64,000 bases of DNA. Origin: Hirundichthys speculiger (taxonomy: Eukaryota > Chordata > Actinopteri > Beloniformes > Exocoetidae). Below are positions 13,701-24,239 of the stretch, in pieces; position 1 is the first letter of the stretch, and each line of letters begins with the position of its first letter. The position numbers were made by a program, and so were the translations under genes. The DNA lies in NCBI GenBank assembly GCA_018398805.1, contig JAGFBZ010000172.1, positions 1,488,001-1,552,000 of the forward strand, written 5' to 3'. Below the pieces are notes generated by a model, which worked only from the letters and a program-made list of their open reading frames with translations, was not told the DNA's origin and did no database searches.

Positions 13701-16700
13701 TATTGTTGACTGACCCAAAAATGATCCAAACTGGAGCAGAGATTACTGGGTCTCCAAAAAAATTTACGGCAGAGAGCAATTTTATTCATCACAGCTCAGC
13801 ATCAAACCTTATGTTTTCTCAATTTAACTTAGAAGACAATTACATCAGTAACATCTTTTAAACAGGGGAGCAAGGAAAACATTTTTATACTTAAAAATTA
13901 TCACTCAAACAAGGTGTAAATCCAACATATAAATATAACAAGGTAACAGCGGGATGACATCTTGATGAGACTTTTTTTTTCTTCATCACATTTGGGAAGA
14001 GTGACATTATAATGAGTCATATCCAGACGAAAGCTGTACCAGAGATACAGTGATATTGTTGTGGTCCTTTGGTCAGTAATAGAGGTCAGTGGAAGGGATT
14101 AGTTTCTCAGCTTTTTGTCTAATCTATCAAAACCTCAAATTAATTTATGGCATCGATTTAAACTGTATTATTTAATAATATATCATTCTTTAAAGAACAA
14201 AATAAAAAAATTAGGATTTATTCTTAAAATTAAAGCTCAAAATATTGACGTGGCCAATCAAAAAAAACTGTAGTCTGACCTCAGGAGGGGGTAGGTGTGG
14301 AGAGACTGTTGGTCTGAGCATTAGTCCATCAAAAACACCTAAACTAGCCTCCCAGTATAGTAAAAATCAGATTCCTCTTACCCAGCCCTCCTTGGTTCGA
14401 GACTTTTCAGGCTGCATTCCTCTGGGAGTACATGGCTTCGGGTCAATCTGACAGCAGAGGGAGGAGAAAAAAAAAACCATTTCCCATTATCCTCAAATAA
14501 AGGCACCTTCAAATGTTCTTCACTGAACCCATTACAGTTTATTGGTTCGCCGGTCTCAAAGATTCTACACACAGTATGTGCTGATGGGAATTTAAGTGTC
14601 GGTAAAATGTCACACCTTAATTCATATCCATCATCACACTAAAAGCAGACATGAGTCATTAATGATTAATAGATTATGTACAAGATTTGAAGCACTGCAG
14701 AAAAAAAAAAGGATTGGACTAGATTGTCACGTCTTGTTTCTTTTCAAATGTCTCATTTTTTTTATGATTCGACCTTGAACAGGCAAGTCTTGTTGGGCAA
14801 ATGAACATCAGTTTGTGTGTGCAAAATATACTATCTGTACAGTCGGTCTTAGGCATGTTCATGTACTACCCAAAGAAAAGCTGTCCTTCCCCTCAAATAG
14901 CTTCCAATTGCTGTGGATAATGAAATACAATGAGAAGTTTTTAAAACTGCTCACGCAAACCGCAGGCAGATTATTCAAAGTGATTTGACTATCTGGTTCT
15001 TTGAAAATACTCACATTTCTTCCATCAAGATTATGTGGCTTTGTCTCCAGCACTGTCCGTACACAATTGGGGTCTTTGAACTTAACAAAGCCAAAGCCTC
15101 GCGACTGATTTGTGGTTTTGTCCTTCATGATGACACAATCTACTACTTCTCCATACTGTGAGAAATAGTTTCTAAGTGTCTCTGAGAAGGAAAGAAAAGA
15201 CAGAAATAACAGTGGCATTTCATAAAGGCAAACACAGAACAATAAAATGACACTGCAGACATGAAATCATGATTTGAATAAGCCTTCTGAACAATACAAA
15301 GAGCCACTGTCAGGATTTATGTGTTGTTTTAATTACAATAAATAAGAAAATACATATAAATAAATTTAGCATGTCAAGTTGCTCTAAAACTGTAACAAAA
15401 CTGATGTAGAAGGAAAAAAAGCAAGCACCACTACACAAAATTACACAGAGGACACTGAAAATTGGCAAGTGACCTTGATTTTTTTTTTCTTATTGCAGAT
15501 AACTGGTGACTGTGCTACTCATATGAGAACATTGAATTACTGTAAGTTGCATACAGCTACTCCCAAAGAGCAAACTAAACACTGACCCAGTGTCATCTTG
15601 CATAGTGCCAAACATACAACCAACAACTGTAAACCTGCACACACCCTTGAGCTGACTCTAGAAAGGTGAGCAAGTTTGAACAAATGAGGAATCACTTTGG
15701 AGCAAGTTACCGTAATTGGTTATCTTATTGCTGAAATGCCCTGGGGCATCAGTGCAGAAACGAGCAGGGAGCCTCACAGAACTGTAGCTTAGATCTTACA
15801 GTTAACAAGCCTGTTAACACAAACAAGTACTTGTGCAAACTTTCATAATGGCAAACCAACCATGAGCCAACAAAAGGCTTTGAGCAAACTACATCATCTT
15901 CCCAATTCAGGCCATTTATTGTGGATTCTGCCACCAGTGTTTGCAATCGAAACTTACATTCAAATACCCTTTGATGTTAAGTGGATAGACATATCAGATA
16001 AAAAAAAAAAAATATGTCAAAACACAAGTAAACAACATTAATACAGACAAATACTGGAAAGAAAAGGGTCTTCCCAACAAGTAAGAATATTCTCAGGAAA
16101 ATATGAAAGAACACAAAGAAAAAAAGGTACCTGTGTTGGGTAGCAATAAAACAAATTTCCTCTAGGTTTATATCATTGTTTTGTCTGTTCATCATTTATT
16201 CATTCAAACAATGAATAAGAGACTGACATGTCACGTGACATGTCACCTGTTTTTATGTAAAGCACTTTGAGCTGCTCCTGTCTGCATGAAAAGTGCTCTA
16301 TAAATAAAGTATGATTGATTGATTGACATTTCAAATATTCTTATATTAAAATTAAACACTGTTGCCAACAATTATAGTGTCACAACTATGTTATCAACCC
16401 TATGCCACATCACAATGTTAATAAAGAAAAAAAAAACTCTCATTTACTTATTCAGATTTAGCCTGTAAAGTGCAACCCACTAATGGCATAAGAATCCCAT
16501 TGAAAATGAGTTGTCAAAACTATTATCTTATAATACTTGCAAGGAATGCACAGGAACTCAAGTGAAATGACTTACCTTGTGATGTACTCCAGTCCAATCC
16601 ACCCACAAAAAGCTTCCTAAAAAGAAGAGGTTCCCTTTGAGTCATCACTGATTATCATCAATACAGAATACATGATACGCTGTGCAGCATAAGGACACAG

Positions 16701-17745
16701 TCACAGAAGGGTATGCTTTAAAAAAATAAAATAAAATAAAATATCTGCCCGCTGAAAATACTTTGTAGACTGAAAACATTGTTACTGAGGCACAGCTGAC
16801 TAAACAGCCAAAAACCTGTACACACACAAGAAGAAAGCCTGTCTCAAGCTGGTGCAGCGGCGGGATGTGCGCACATGCACCTACAGTTACAATCACCGTG
16901 TTTAATATCACTCGTGCTGAGCTCCGGTCTTCGTCCTGGATGTCACTTCAGTCCTTTAACGCTGCATTCAAATACCTCAACAATAAAATTAATAAATACA
17001 TAAATAAAATCTTTACATAAACGACCTGCCACGTCAGTTATCCCGGGGACAGAGTTAGCGAGCTCTCAAAGCTACAGCGACCACCGCTCACCAGCCTTCA
17101 CCGACCAAAGCCAAACGTTGACGGAGGAGAGCGGCTGCTCCCCTCCGTCAATGGGAGCCAGGGGCTCGGATGCTGGTTGCCTCATTGGAAGTTCAGCTCA
17201 TGAGTTCAGTGATAGAGAGTACCACTTTAAACACGCTAGTGTGGGAAATGTATCGTTTGAGTAAAAGCTGAAAGCTCGGTGCGGATGAAGATGCTCCAGC
17301 AGTGCCCGCTAAATGTCCTCACAGCGGCGAAATCCAGAAGAGACTTTCGACTCGCTGGCAAGCGTTAGCAGCAATAGCCCAGCCACTTCGAGCTAACTGG
17401 AAACAACACAAAAAATAAGTGACTATACTCCCATGTATTGCCTTGACAACTGAACTGATAGCACTACAGACAAGCGCAGAATGTTTCACCATTAACCACG
17501 GCACCAACTGTTGTTTTGCTCCGAGGAGTAGTTTCACTTTTCTGTCCTCTTCCATCGGGCCAGCGATCTCGCTAAGTTACTGAAGCTAGCTTAGCTCAAC
17601 AGCTAACGTTAGCTGTCAAATGTCAGCTTGTCAACACAGCGCATTAACCACAAGTTACGTCGTTATACACCGTATCCGATGAAAACAGTTGAAGGCGTCG
17701 TTAAAGGTCTTACCCAACTTCATCTCCGATTAAGTTGTTGTTCAT
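4716..17745 (-). CDS. dazap1: DAZ-associated protein 1, RNA-binding protein (C-terminal exon not found)
   Basis: Eleven coding exons, in transcript order: 17745-17714, 16616-16576, 15181-15015, 14447-14382, 13201-13094, 12877-12829, 9513-9431, 6655-6508, 6303-6271, 5698-5549, 4883-4716. The frame closes across every junction and gives 348 residues plus one base. RRM1 covers about residues 11-88 (RNP2 LFVGGL at 13-18, RNP1 RGFGFVKF at 52-59). RRM2 covers about 113-190 (IFVGGI at 115-120, RGFGFITF at 154-161). A Pro/Gly/Gln-rich low-complexity tail follows, ending in FPYSQYG. In vertebrates DAZAP1 binds DAZ and DAZL, shuttles between nucleus and cytoplasm, and acts in splicing and translation control. 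The start follows the family N-terminus MNN. Donors at exon 7 (gtgtgt) and exon 10 (gtcagt) are non-consensus but GT. The usual last exon, ending in a GFHPYRR-like tail, was not located. Confidence 0.93.
5942..6082 (+). other. Coding-like plus-strand island in dazap1 intron 9
   Basis: A plus-strand frame stays open from 5942 to a TGA at 6080-6082, with an ATG at 5984. The last part reads QGYHLSQAANYQQPQPV then stop. An AG preceded by a weak pyrimidine tract (gctgcag, ending 5977) could act as an acceptor. Base composition is richer in GC than the surrounding intron. It matches no family I recognise. It could be a decayed retrocopy, repeat-derived sequence or chance. Confidence 0.2.
7774..7843. 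other. GC-rich coding-like island in dazap1 intron 7
   Basis: About 70 bases of CpG-bearing sequence stand out from an AT-rich intron. The plus strand follows a plausible acceptor (tgtttccag) and reads SGLIAAGSYLSTFSRGHRIY(K) then TGA. The minus strand has a possible acceptor (acttgtag) and an open frame as well, so orientation is unclear. I do not recognise the peptide on either strand. Confidence 0.2.
16245..16325 (+). repeat. 3' tail of an L2/RTE-type retrotransposon
   Basis: The motif aaagcactttgag, then aaaagtgctctataaataaa, then a tandem (gatt)n tail is the typical 3' end of fish non-LTR elements and the SINEs that share their tails. It sits in dazap1 intron 2. Only about 80 bases remain. 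Confidence 0.6.
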
Positions 17746-17900
17746 TTCTGAGGCTGTAGCGGTGGACTACAGGAGCTGAGACCGGCTTTCTCGTTTCAGT
17801 GCTGCCCCTCTCAGACTGAGTGCTGAGGAAGGTCACTCCGCTTTTTGGTTCAAACTGTTCTGCGCAATGACGACGCTGCAGGGGGCAGCGGGCTTTAAAG
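17746..17900 (-). promoter_or_regulatory. dazap1 5' UTR and CpG-rich promoter region
   Basis: Bases just upstream of the dazap1 start codon (17745-17743) are GC- and CpG-rich compared with flanks, and the same composition extends into intron 1 down to about 17.0 kb. No clear TATA box is visible. This suits a broadly expressed CpG-type promoter. The transcription start was not mapped. Confidence 0.5.
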
Positions 17901-20900
17901 GAACATTACACCCAAATAGTCTACGCTCGCTCCATTACCTCTAATTATCTCTGGTTTCATATGTTTTATGACCTGAAATATGGGAGCGAAATTAAACGAA
18001 ATGAATAATGATGATCAGCACATTTTACATTATGGAAAAAAAATGTGTTGTGAGATCGTAGATTTCACAAGTAGTGCTTTTTTTTTTTAATTGCTTTTGA
18101 AGTACCGTATATCTGTAATACTATGACAGCATGTGGTTGTAAAGGTAGTTTAGTTTGGGTCATTTCTCCTTTAAATGCTGAAAAGGTTTTGCTGAATCTC
18201 AGAATTATTATTCTCAGGTCTTTTCAGGGTGCCTTTTTACAGTGACAAATACACAAAACTTTACGGTGACTTAACTATATCAGTTATTATATTTTGTTTT
18301 ATTTTACTTTATTAATTTTTTTTCTGGGGGGTGCATACTTCCAGTTTCAGTTTCATAAATTAATTCTCATTTACATTCAAAGTAAAAAATCTACACTATA
18401 CTACAATACATTACATAATTACATAATCCTATATGTGGAAAAGGAAAAAAAAGTAAAAAGTAATTCAGTTCAATTTTCTAATTCAGTAATACTATATTAA
18501 TACCAGAAGGGAAATTATATTATATACATATGAATAATTATACAAATAATAATGCAAAAAATATATAAAGAGAAAATCAATTAAAACTAGCATTACTTTG
18601 TCACTTTAAAGCTTTCTGGACATAAAAATGCCAAATATTGCTTTTGTTTTAAACTTGAATTCCATATTTGTACATTGCATTAGAATATCTGATGGTGTAC
18701 AGAGAGTAGCCTCACTGTCACAGTTTTAAACTTTAAATGACCTAATATGTATTACTAAATTAAGCCAACAAGACTTTCTGAGAGCTCAACAATACTTTCA
18801 TTCAAGTCATATCAAATGTTCTGTTCTGTAATCCAAAAAAATAGCTTGTATTGTTATTTATTACTGCAAATGAGACCATCATAATTTGCACTCTCTTTTT
18901 CCATCTATTCACAATGTGTCATATACATCAAATATGTTGCTCTGAACTACTTAACAATGAAAATAGAAGAACATATATCTTCTGGTAGTATTCCCTGAGC
19001 TTTCATTAAGCTCCCAGTGGTAGCTGTGAAACCCAGAATGAGATTCACCTCTTCACGCAGCATCATGTGTGTCGCTGGAAGATGCTCTGCTTCTCTCTAT
19101 CTCGTTCATATCATTCATGGAGGAAAAAGAGGTCACACACCAGTGCGTCAAGATTTATAAAATACTCTCCTTTGGGACTGAATCCAGTTTCTTTGAAATT
19201 ACACTGCATGTAGGGAAAACAGGTTGATCAGGCTTGTTAGAGGGAACTGGCTCGCTCTTGTTTTTGTAAATAGTCAGAGTGGACCAGGAAGGAACGAATA
19301 AGGTATCATAAGACTCTTTGTTTTAGATAATATAGTTAACTCAGAGGTATAATGTCAAATCGTGCTACATTTTGAAGATACATTTTGTTTTGGAGAGGAT
19401 TGCGACATTAACAAACAAGCAGACGTCCAAGACCAAAAGAAATAAAAAGCAAGATTAATTGTAAGACATGAAAATGTTAAACTGCATAGCTTTGAGTTGA
19501 CTGAAGTAGAACATTCTCTTATTGTGAACCAGCTCTGGTATTTCTCCACATGGGAGACAATTTTTGTCTTTCTACTCTGTACATCTCATTCTTTTAACCC
19601 CAGTCCGAGTCAGCTGATTCAGTTAAAGTCACTTGGCATTCGACCAACAGCTTTGCATCACTTCAGGATGAATGGAGAGGTTTGTCTTGAAAGTTCATTT
19701 CACATTACATAGATAAGATAATGGTCATAATACAATAAACTACACACTGCTACTACCATTAGGTCATTTTGCAGCTCCAGTGGCTGACAAAACAGCACCC
19801 TCTTTCTGTTTTCACTGGAACACAGGCAGGAACTCTGACACTGCGCACCTGAGCACACAGATTGTCGAGTACATCTGATGGCATCCAGCTGCTTTGAGAC
19901 GTTAATCTCTTGGATTTTAATCAGAATGGCCAACGATAGAAATTAGACGAGGAATTTGGTTTGCAGTCTTTAAAACATATTCAAATACATTCTTGATAGG
20001 TTTAGCTTTATAAATCTTAAAAATAAACATAATGTTCCATCCACAAAGTGACACATTGTGTTTTGACGTCATACCTAAGACCACAGTAAAATGGGGAAAA
20101 AAAACCCAAAACAATTTCACTGTAGTAAAGACAGTGCAATGTGGAGGTGCACATAAGGCTACAACAAAAGGTACAGCACAGGTTTCCCCACTACAGTGAA
20201 CATATTCTCTGTCATTAGTTTGCTTAATAGCTTAAACCACCCTTTACTCTCACTGGCCATTTTACAAAACCACATATTAACAGTGCATAGGCCCACTCCT
20301 TTTTAACAAATATAGTGCACACTCTGTAGGATGCAAACATTGCAAAGTATACAGAGTAAGAAAAATACTTAGATGGTGTGGTACTTTGGGAAGAAATGCC
20401 CAGTGTGTAACTGACTAGTCTACCTTGGAAGCTGTGACGTAGCATAGTTAGCTTTTATGGTGGCGTGTTAACAGACTAACAAAATCCCTTGAGCCAGTGT
20501 GCAGTTCTTAAGTCTGCATCTGGAGGAGACAGTATGCAGCTCTGAAAGCAACCACTGCCTTTCCTGATAGTTCACATCTTTGGCTCCTCACCCCTGTCAG
20601 TAAATTGTTTTGTCTTTTTCCATTTGTTGTGCTAAGAGGTTGTGCTCTCTTGTCTCCTGACAGCAGTTCCACACTGGGGGTTGGGGGGTGTTCTGTGCCA
20701 GCACCTCTTGTCTGATAAAGGACATTGTTCTTTATTACTGCTTCCTCGGTCTCCTAGCTTTGGGTCCTCCTACTCCTGCATCCCTGATTGATTCCTCTGA
20801 CTCACCTTTATTGTGTTACACCTCATATCCCTTCATCTTTTTTTCCATAAGTGGTGTCCTCTGTGGAAGACCACAGCTGATGAACTAACTACCTAAAGAA

Positions 20901-21720
20901 TACTTAAGTCTTTCTCTCTTTATATTTTTTTATTTAAAAAAAAATATGTATTGTATATAGAGCAGGATCAGATATGAGTAACTACTTCTGAGCGCTTTGG
21001 GACGCTGTTTCTACTAAAGAGTCAGACACCACGGGCGGATCACCCAAGATTTCAGCCCTTCAATACTGAATGCCCTTTGAGCCCTCAAGTGGCCCTCAGG
21101 CAGCACTGCATTAAAACAGGCGCGATATCTGTAATGGAAATTAGTGCATGCGCTCAGGAACTTCCAGAAATCAGTGTTCAAGAACACTGTTTGCGGAGTT
21201 CACAAATGCAGGTTAAACCATAGACCCAAAAAGGAGAGCAAATATCTGGCTTTCTACCAGCTCAAAAGTATACCTCTCTGATGGCATACTTTTAGTGCCT
21301 ATATGGAATGAAGAGCTTTCATAATTGGGAAAGGAAAAATACTGACAACATACATTCCCAGATATTGGTCATTTCTGAAAGTGCTTTCTGCATATTGCCT
21401 TTACAACACAGCATATGTACTGCATACTGGTAGGACTTACTCATGTTCAACTGCTGTTTACATTGAACTCTTCTCTGCCTCAGCCTTTTAAGTTCTCATT
21501 ACACCAAGTCTACACTTACACACTACACCAGGTCTGTAGTTTGTAATACAACACCTTAAAACACAACTGTGCTACAACATAACTGGAAGCCGGTGACATA
21601 ACCACTGTGGAGAGGTTTCCCCTGTGGTGGCCCGGTGTATTATGGATATTATAGTCCATCACCTGTGAAGTTTTGTGCATACTGCAGATTGTGATAATGT
21701 TCACATGCTTCATACTACTT
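17900..21720. other. Intergenic DNA, nothing recognised
   Basis: AT-rich sequence between the divergently arranged dazap1 and gamt promoters. No exon, RNA gene or repeat family could be supported. The open frames are short and have no codon bias. Confidence 0.5.
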
Positions 21721-21737
21721 TTTTTTTGTTGGTAAAA

Positions 21738-22075
21738 TCAGTATTTGGTAAGGTCTATGCAGGGGTGCTGGAGAAGAAAGTCTGAGCGATAGTATCAGAT
21801 TCAAGAGGAGCAATCTGGGTTCTGTCCTGGTTGTGGAACACTGGACCAGTTCTAAGACCCTCACTAGGGTACTACAGGGAGGATGGGAATTTGCCCAGCC
21901 AGTCCACATGTGCTTTGTGGACTAACTTTGAGAAGGCATTTGAACGTGTCCCTTGGGGTCTTCTGTGGGGGGTTTTCCGGGGGTATGGGGTACTGGGCCC
22001 GGTGCCACAGGCTATCCAGTCCCTATTAAAAAAGAGCAAGAGTTTGGTCCACACTGCCGGTAATAAAATCAGTAT
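21738..22075 (+). pseudogene. Non-LTR retrotransposon reverse transcriptase fragment
   Basis: A frameshifted and stop-containing plus-strand relic. One frame reads TNFEKAFERVPWG and then GVFRGYGVLGPV. The first piece corresponds to the conserved aspartate-containing catalytic box of LINE reverse transcriptases; here the leading D/A-D position reads T-N, so the catalytic aspartate is lost. Upstream fragments match the GFRPG-type box in another frame. It is a 5'- and 3'-truncated copy of an L2/RTE-like fish LINE. Confidence 0.65.
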
Positions 22076-22199
22076 ATCGTAATGGGTTAGTACACATTTT
22101 TGAAAATGACCATTGTCATTTTTCAGGGTAGGCTTTGAATCTTTCTGCTACATAAAGCTGAACTACATACTGCAGCCTTTACAAAAGTAGGGCTACAAA

Positions 22200-22325
22200 A
22201 GAGGTTGGCTGCTGGACTGGCCTGTCTGCAGTCCAGACTTTTCACCAGATAGAAAATATTTTACAAATCAAAAGATGAAAAATACAACAAAGAAGATTCA
22301 GGACTGTTAATCTGAGGGCTCATGT
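22200..22325 (+). pseudogene. Tc1-like transposase C-terminal remnant
   Basis: The sequence around tggactggcctgtctgcagt, followed by ccagacttttcaccagatag, corresponds to the part of Tc1-like transposases that encodes the WPxxSPDLxPIEN region. The same motif recurs, better preserved, at 45930-46130. The frame is broken by stops. Confidence 0.5.
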
Positions 22326-22828
22326 ACCAACGTTGCTACACGCAAAGAAATTCTCTACGTCATTTTCCACACTCACACTGAGATGTACAAAAAGTGAAAT
22401 GAGCGTGAGAATGTGTGGTGCTCCACAAACATTTCATGTCTGGTGTATGCACTTTTCTGAGGTTTTGTCCATTGGCAACACTTGGAGGCAATGCAGCGAA
22501 GTTCCAAACATTGGGAATCATTTCCTTAACCTTTGTGTCGTGTTTGTTTCTCCCCCCTTACTTTAGTGTTCCCGGTCAAATTTGACCGGCCTGTTTTAAC
22601 TGCTCCTACATAAACAGAAAAACCACTGATCTTCACCAAATTTTATTTAACTCCTTTTTAAGCTGTAAACAATGTCTCAGACCACCTGTTTACATGAATA
22701 ACTGCAGTTAATATACATTAAATAGACACAGAAATAGTAAATTGTATTCGAAAATTATCATTTTTTGTAAAAAAAAAAAAAAGTAACAAAAATCAAAACA
22801 GTGACCAAATTCACACAACATCAACATG

Positions 22829-22879
22829 TTGTATGTGTGTGTGTATGTGTGTGTGTGTGTGTGTGTGTGGGGGGGGGGG
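22829..22879. repeat. (TG)n microsatellite followed by a G run
   Basis: An interrupted TG repeat at 22829-22868 followed by a run of about eleven G. It lies inside the piggyBac-type element next to the point where the transposase fragment ends, so it may mark the site of an internal deletion. Confidence 0.85.
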
Positions 22880-22889
22880 TTCTCTGCTC

Positions 22890-23200
22890 TGCCTGCCTCC
22901 TCTTTCCTGGGTGGATGAATACCAGAGCAAATTGCCATCCTTGGACTGGAATATCACAGGTGCCTCTTCCTCAGGTGTGTCTTCCTCTGGAGCTTCTTCC
23001 TCGCCTTCTGTGGACTGGTTGGTCTCACAATGGTCTGGATCAAAATCATGATCGATGTTGTCTTCTATTTCTGAGACATCCTCCTCTATTTCTGGTTGAA
23101 CTTCAATCCCCTGTTCATCAGGTTGAAATAAAAGGTCCAGAGCCTCTCTGACAAGAAATCGTCTGATTGGGCGCCTAGTCTACGTGTTCATAGTAAAATG
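22890..23200 (-). pseudogene. piggyBac transposase N-terminal fragment
   Basis: Read on the minus strand from about 23190, the frame gives RRFLVREALDLLF, then a long Glu/Asp-rich stretch, then FQSKDGNLLWYSST and GGRQSREP. An acidic N-terminal region followed by this Trp-containing segment is typical of piggyBac-family transposases. An in-frame stop lies near the start, and the rest of the protein, including the catalytic domain, is absent. It is therefore an inactive remnant. It supports the assignment made from the TTAA ends. Confidence 0.6.
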
Positions 23201-23494
23201 AGGGCAATGCACAGAAAAAAAAACTATATATAGGGGGTCTCTGAGAAGATATGATACATTTTGTATAGGAAAGTGCGGTTCACGTGGGGGGATGGGCACA
23301 TAAGCCTTGGAAAGCGATAATTCCCATAACAAACACCTAATTGTTGACTTTGAAATGTGGAACAAGTGTTATTGTTATACATTTAGTCTGGAAAGTGTTG
23401 TTCATGTGGGGGGATGGGCACATAAGCACCGGAATGAAGTGGGAAGAGGAGACACCTATTTGTTCAGTCTGAAAGGGGTTCAGGTGGGGTGGGG

Positions 23495-23535
23495 TGGGGT
23501 GTGTGTGTGTGTGTGGGTGTGTGTGTGTGTGGTAG
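23495..23535. repeat. (TG)n microsatellite
   Basis: A TG repeat interrupted once by a ggg triplet, preceded by a few GGTGG units. It lies in the right half of the piggyBac-type element. Confidence 0.85.
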
Positions 23536-23837
23536 TGTATTTGTGGTTGTGTACAATCTGATGGATGAACACAATCCAGTGTCACCCTTTAATTTCCTAT
23601 GGCGGTCATTTTTGACCGGGAACACCACAGGTGTTACAAAGTTGAATAAACTACTCAAAATTCAGAGAAAGTGGTGATCAGCAGTTATACATGTTCAAAT
23701 GCCTAGTGTGGAGGATATCATAAGGCCCTGAGACAATCAAATGTAAAACACAATATTTATGACTGATGAAAGTAGGAAATCGGTCAGATTTGACCCGAAC
23801 ACGACAGAAAGGTTAAGTATTTGTATCCCACCACACG

Positions 23838-24213
23838 TGAAAGTATGGCATCAGTTCAGCGGCATGTATGTAGTGAATCAAAGTCTAAAATCTGAAGACC
23901 GAAACCCTGAATCAGAGAAGGAAAATTCCGAACCTGTAACCAAGAAATCAAATTCTGTAAACAAGAGTTTGATCATCATTGACATCATCATCAACTGAAA
24001 GCTAGAGAAGCGCACCTGAGAAAGAAGGTTGGAAAACAGAAATGGTTTTAGAACTGATGGAAAAGAAAAGTGTAACCAAGAAAGATGATTGCTGTCATTT
24101 ACAGAATTTGATTCTGGGTTTTCCTTCTCTGATTCAGGGCTTTGGTTCTCAGATCTTGGATTGTGACGCGCAATACACATGCGGCTGAACTGCCACCATA
24201 TAAAAGGCATAGC
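23838..24213. repeat. Imperfect inverted (fold-back) repeat
   Basis: The arm at 23838-23965 is repeated in reverse complement at about 24095-24213. Shared blocks include ccctgaatcagagaaggaaa and cagttcagc. The spacer is about 130 bases. The left arm starts only some 25 bases after the piggyBac-type element ends. It could be a fold-back MITE or a local inverted duplication. No coding role is apparent, although one arm gives a Glu/Ser-rich open frame. Confidence 0.6.
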
Positions 24214-24239
24214 TAATTTTTCAATCATTGAATCATTTA

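Larger units (their letters stand above)
22530..23812. mobile_element. piggyBac-type element with TTAA target sites
   Basis: A 1283-base element flanked on both sides by TTAA (22526-22529 and 23813-23816), the target site of piggyBac transposons. Its ends form inverted repeats: CCTTTGTGTCGTGTT on the left and the complement of AACACGACAGAAAGG on the right. Subterminal copies of a ggtcaaatttgacc-like palindrome lie near 22573 and 23785, and a variant near 23604. Inside are the remains of a transposase (22890-23200) and TG microsatellites. Most of the transposase is gone, so the element is non-autonomous. Confidence 0.75.
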
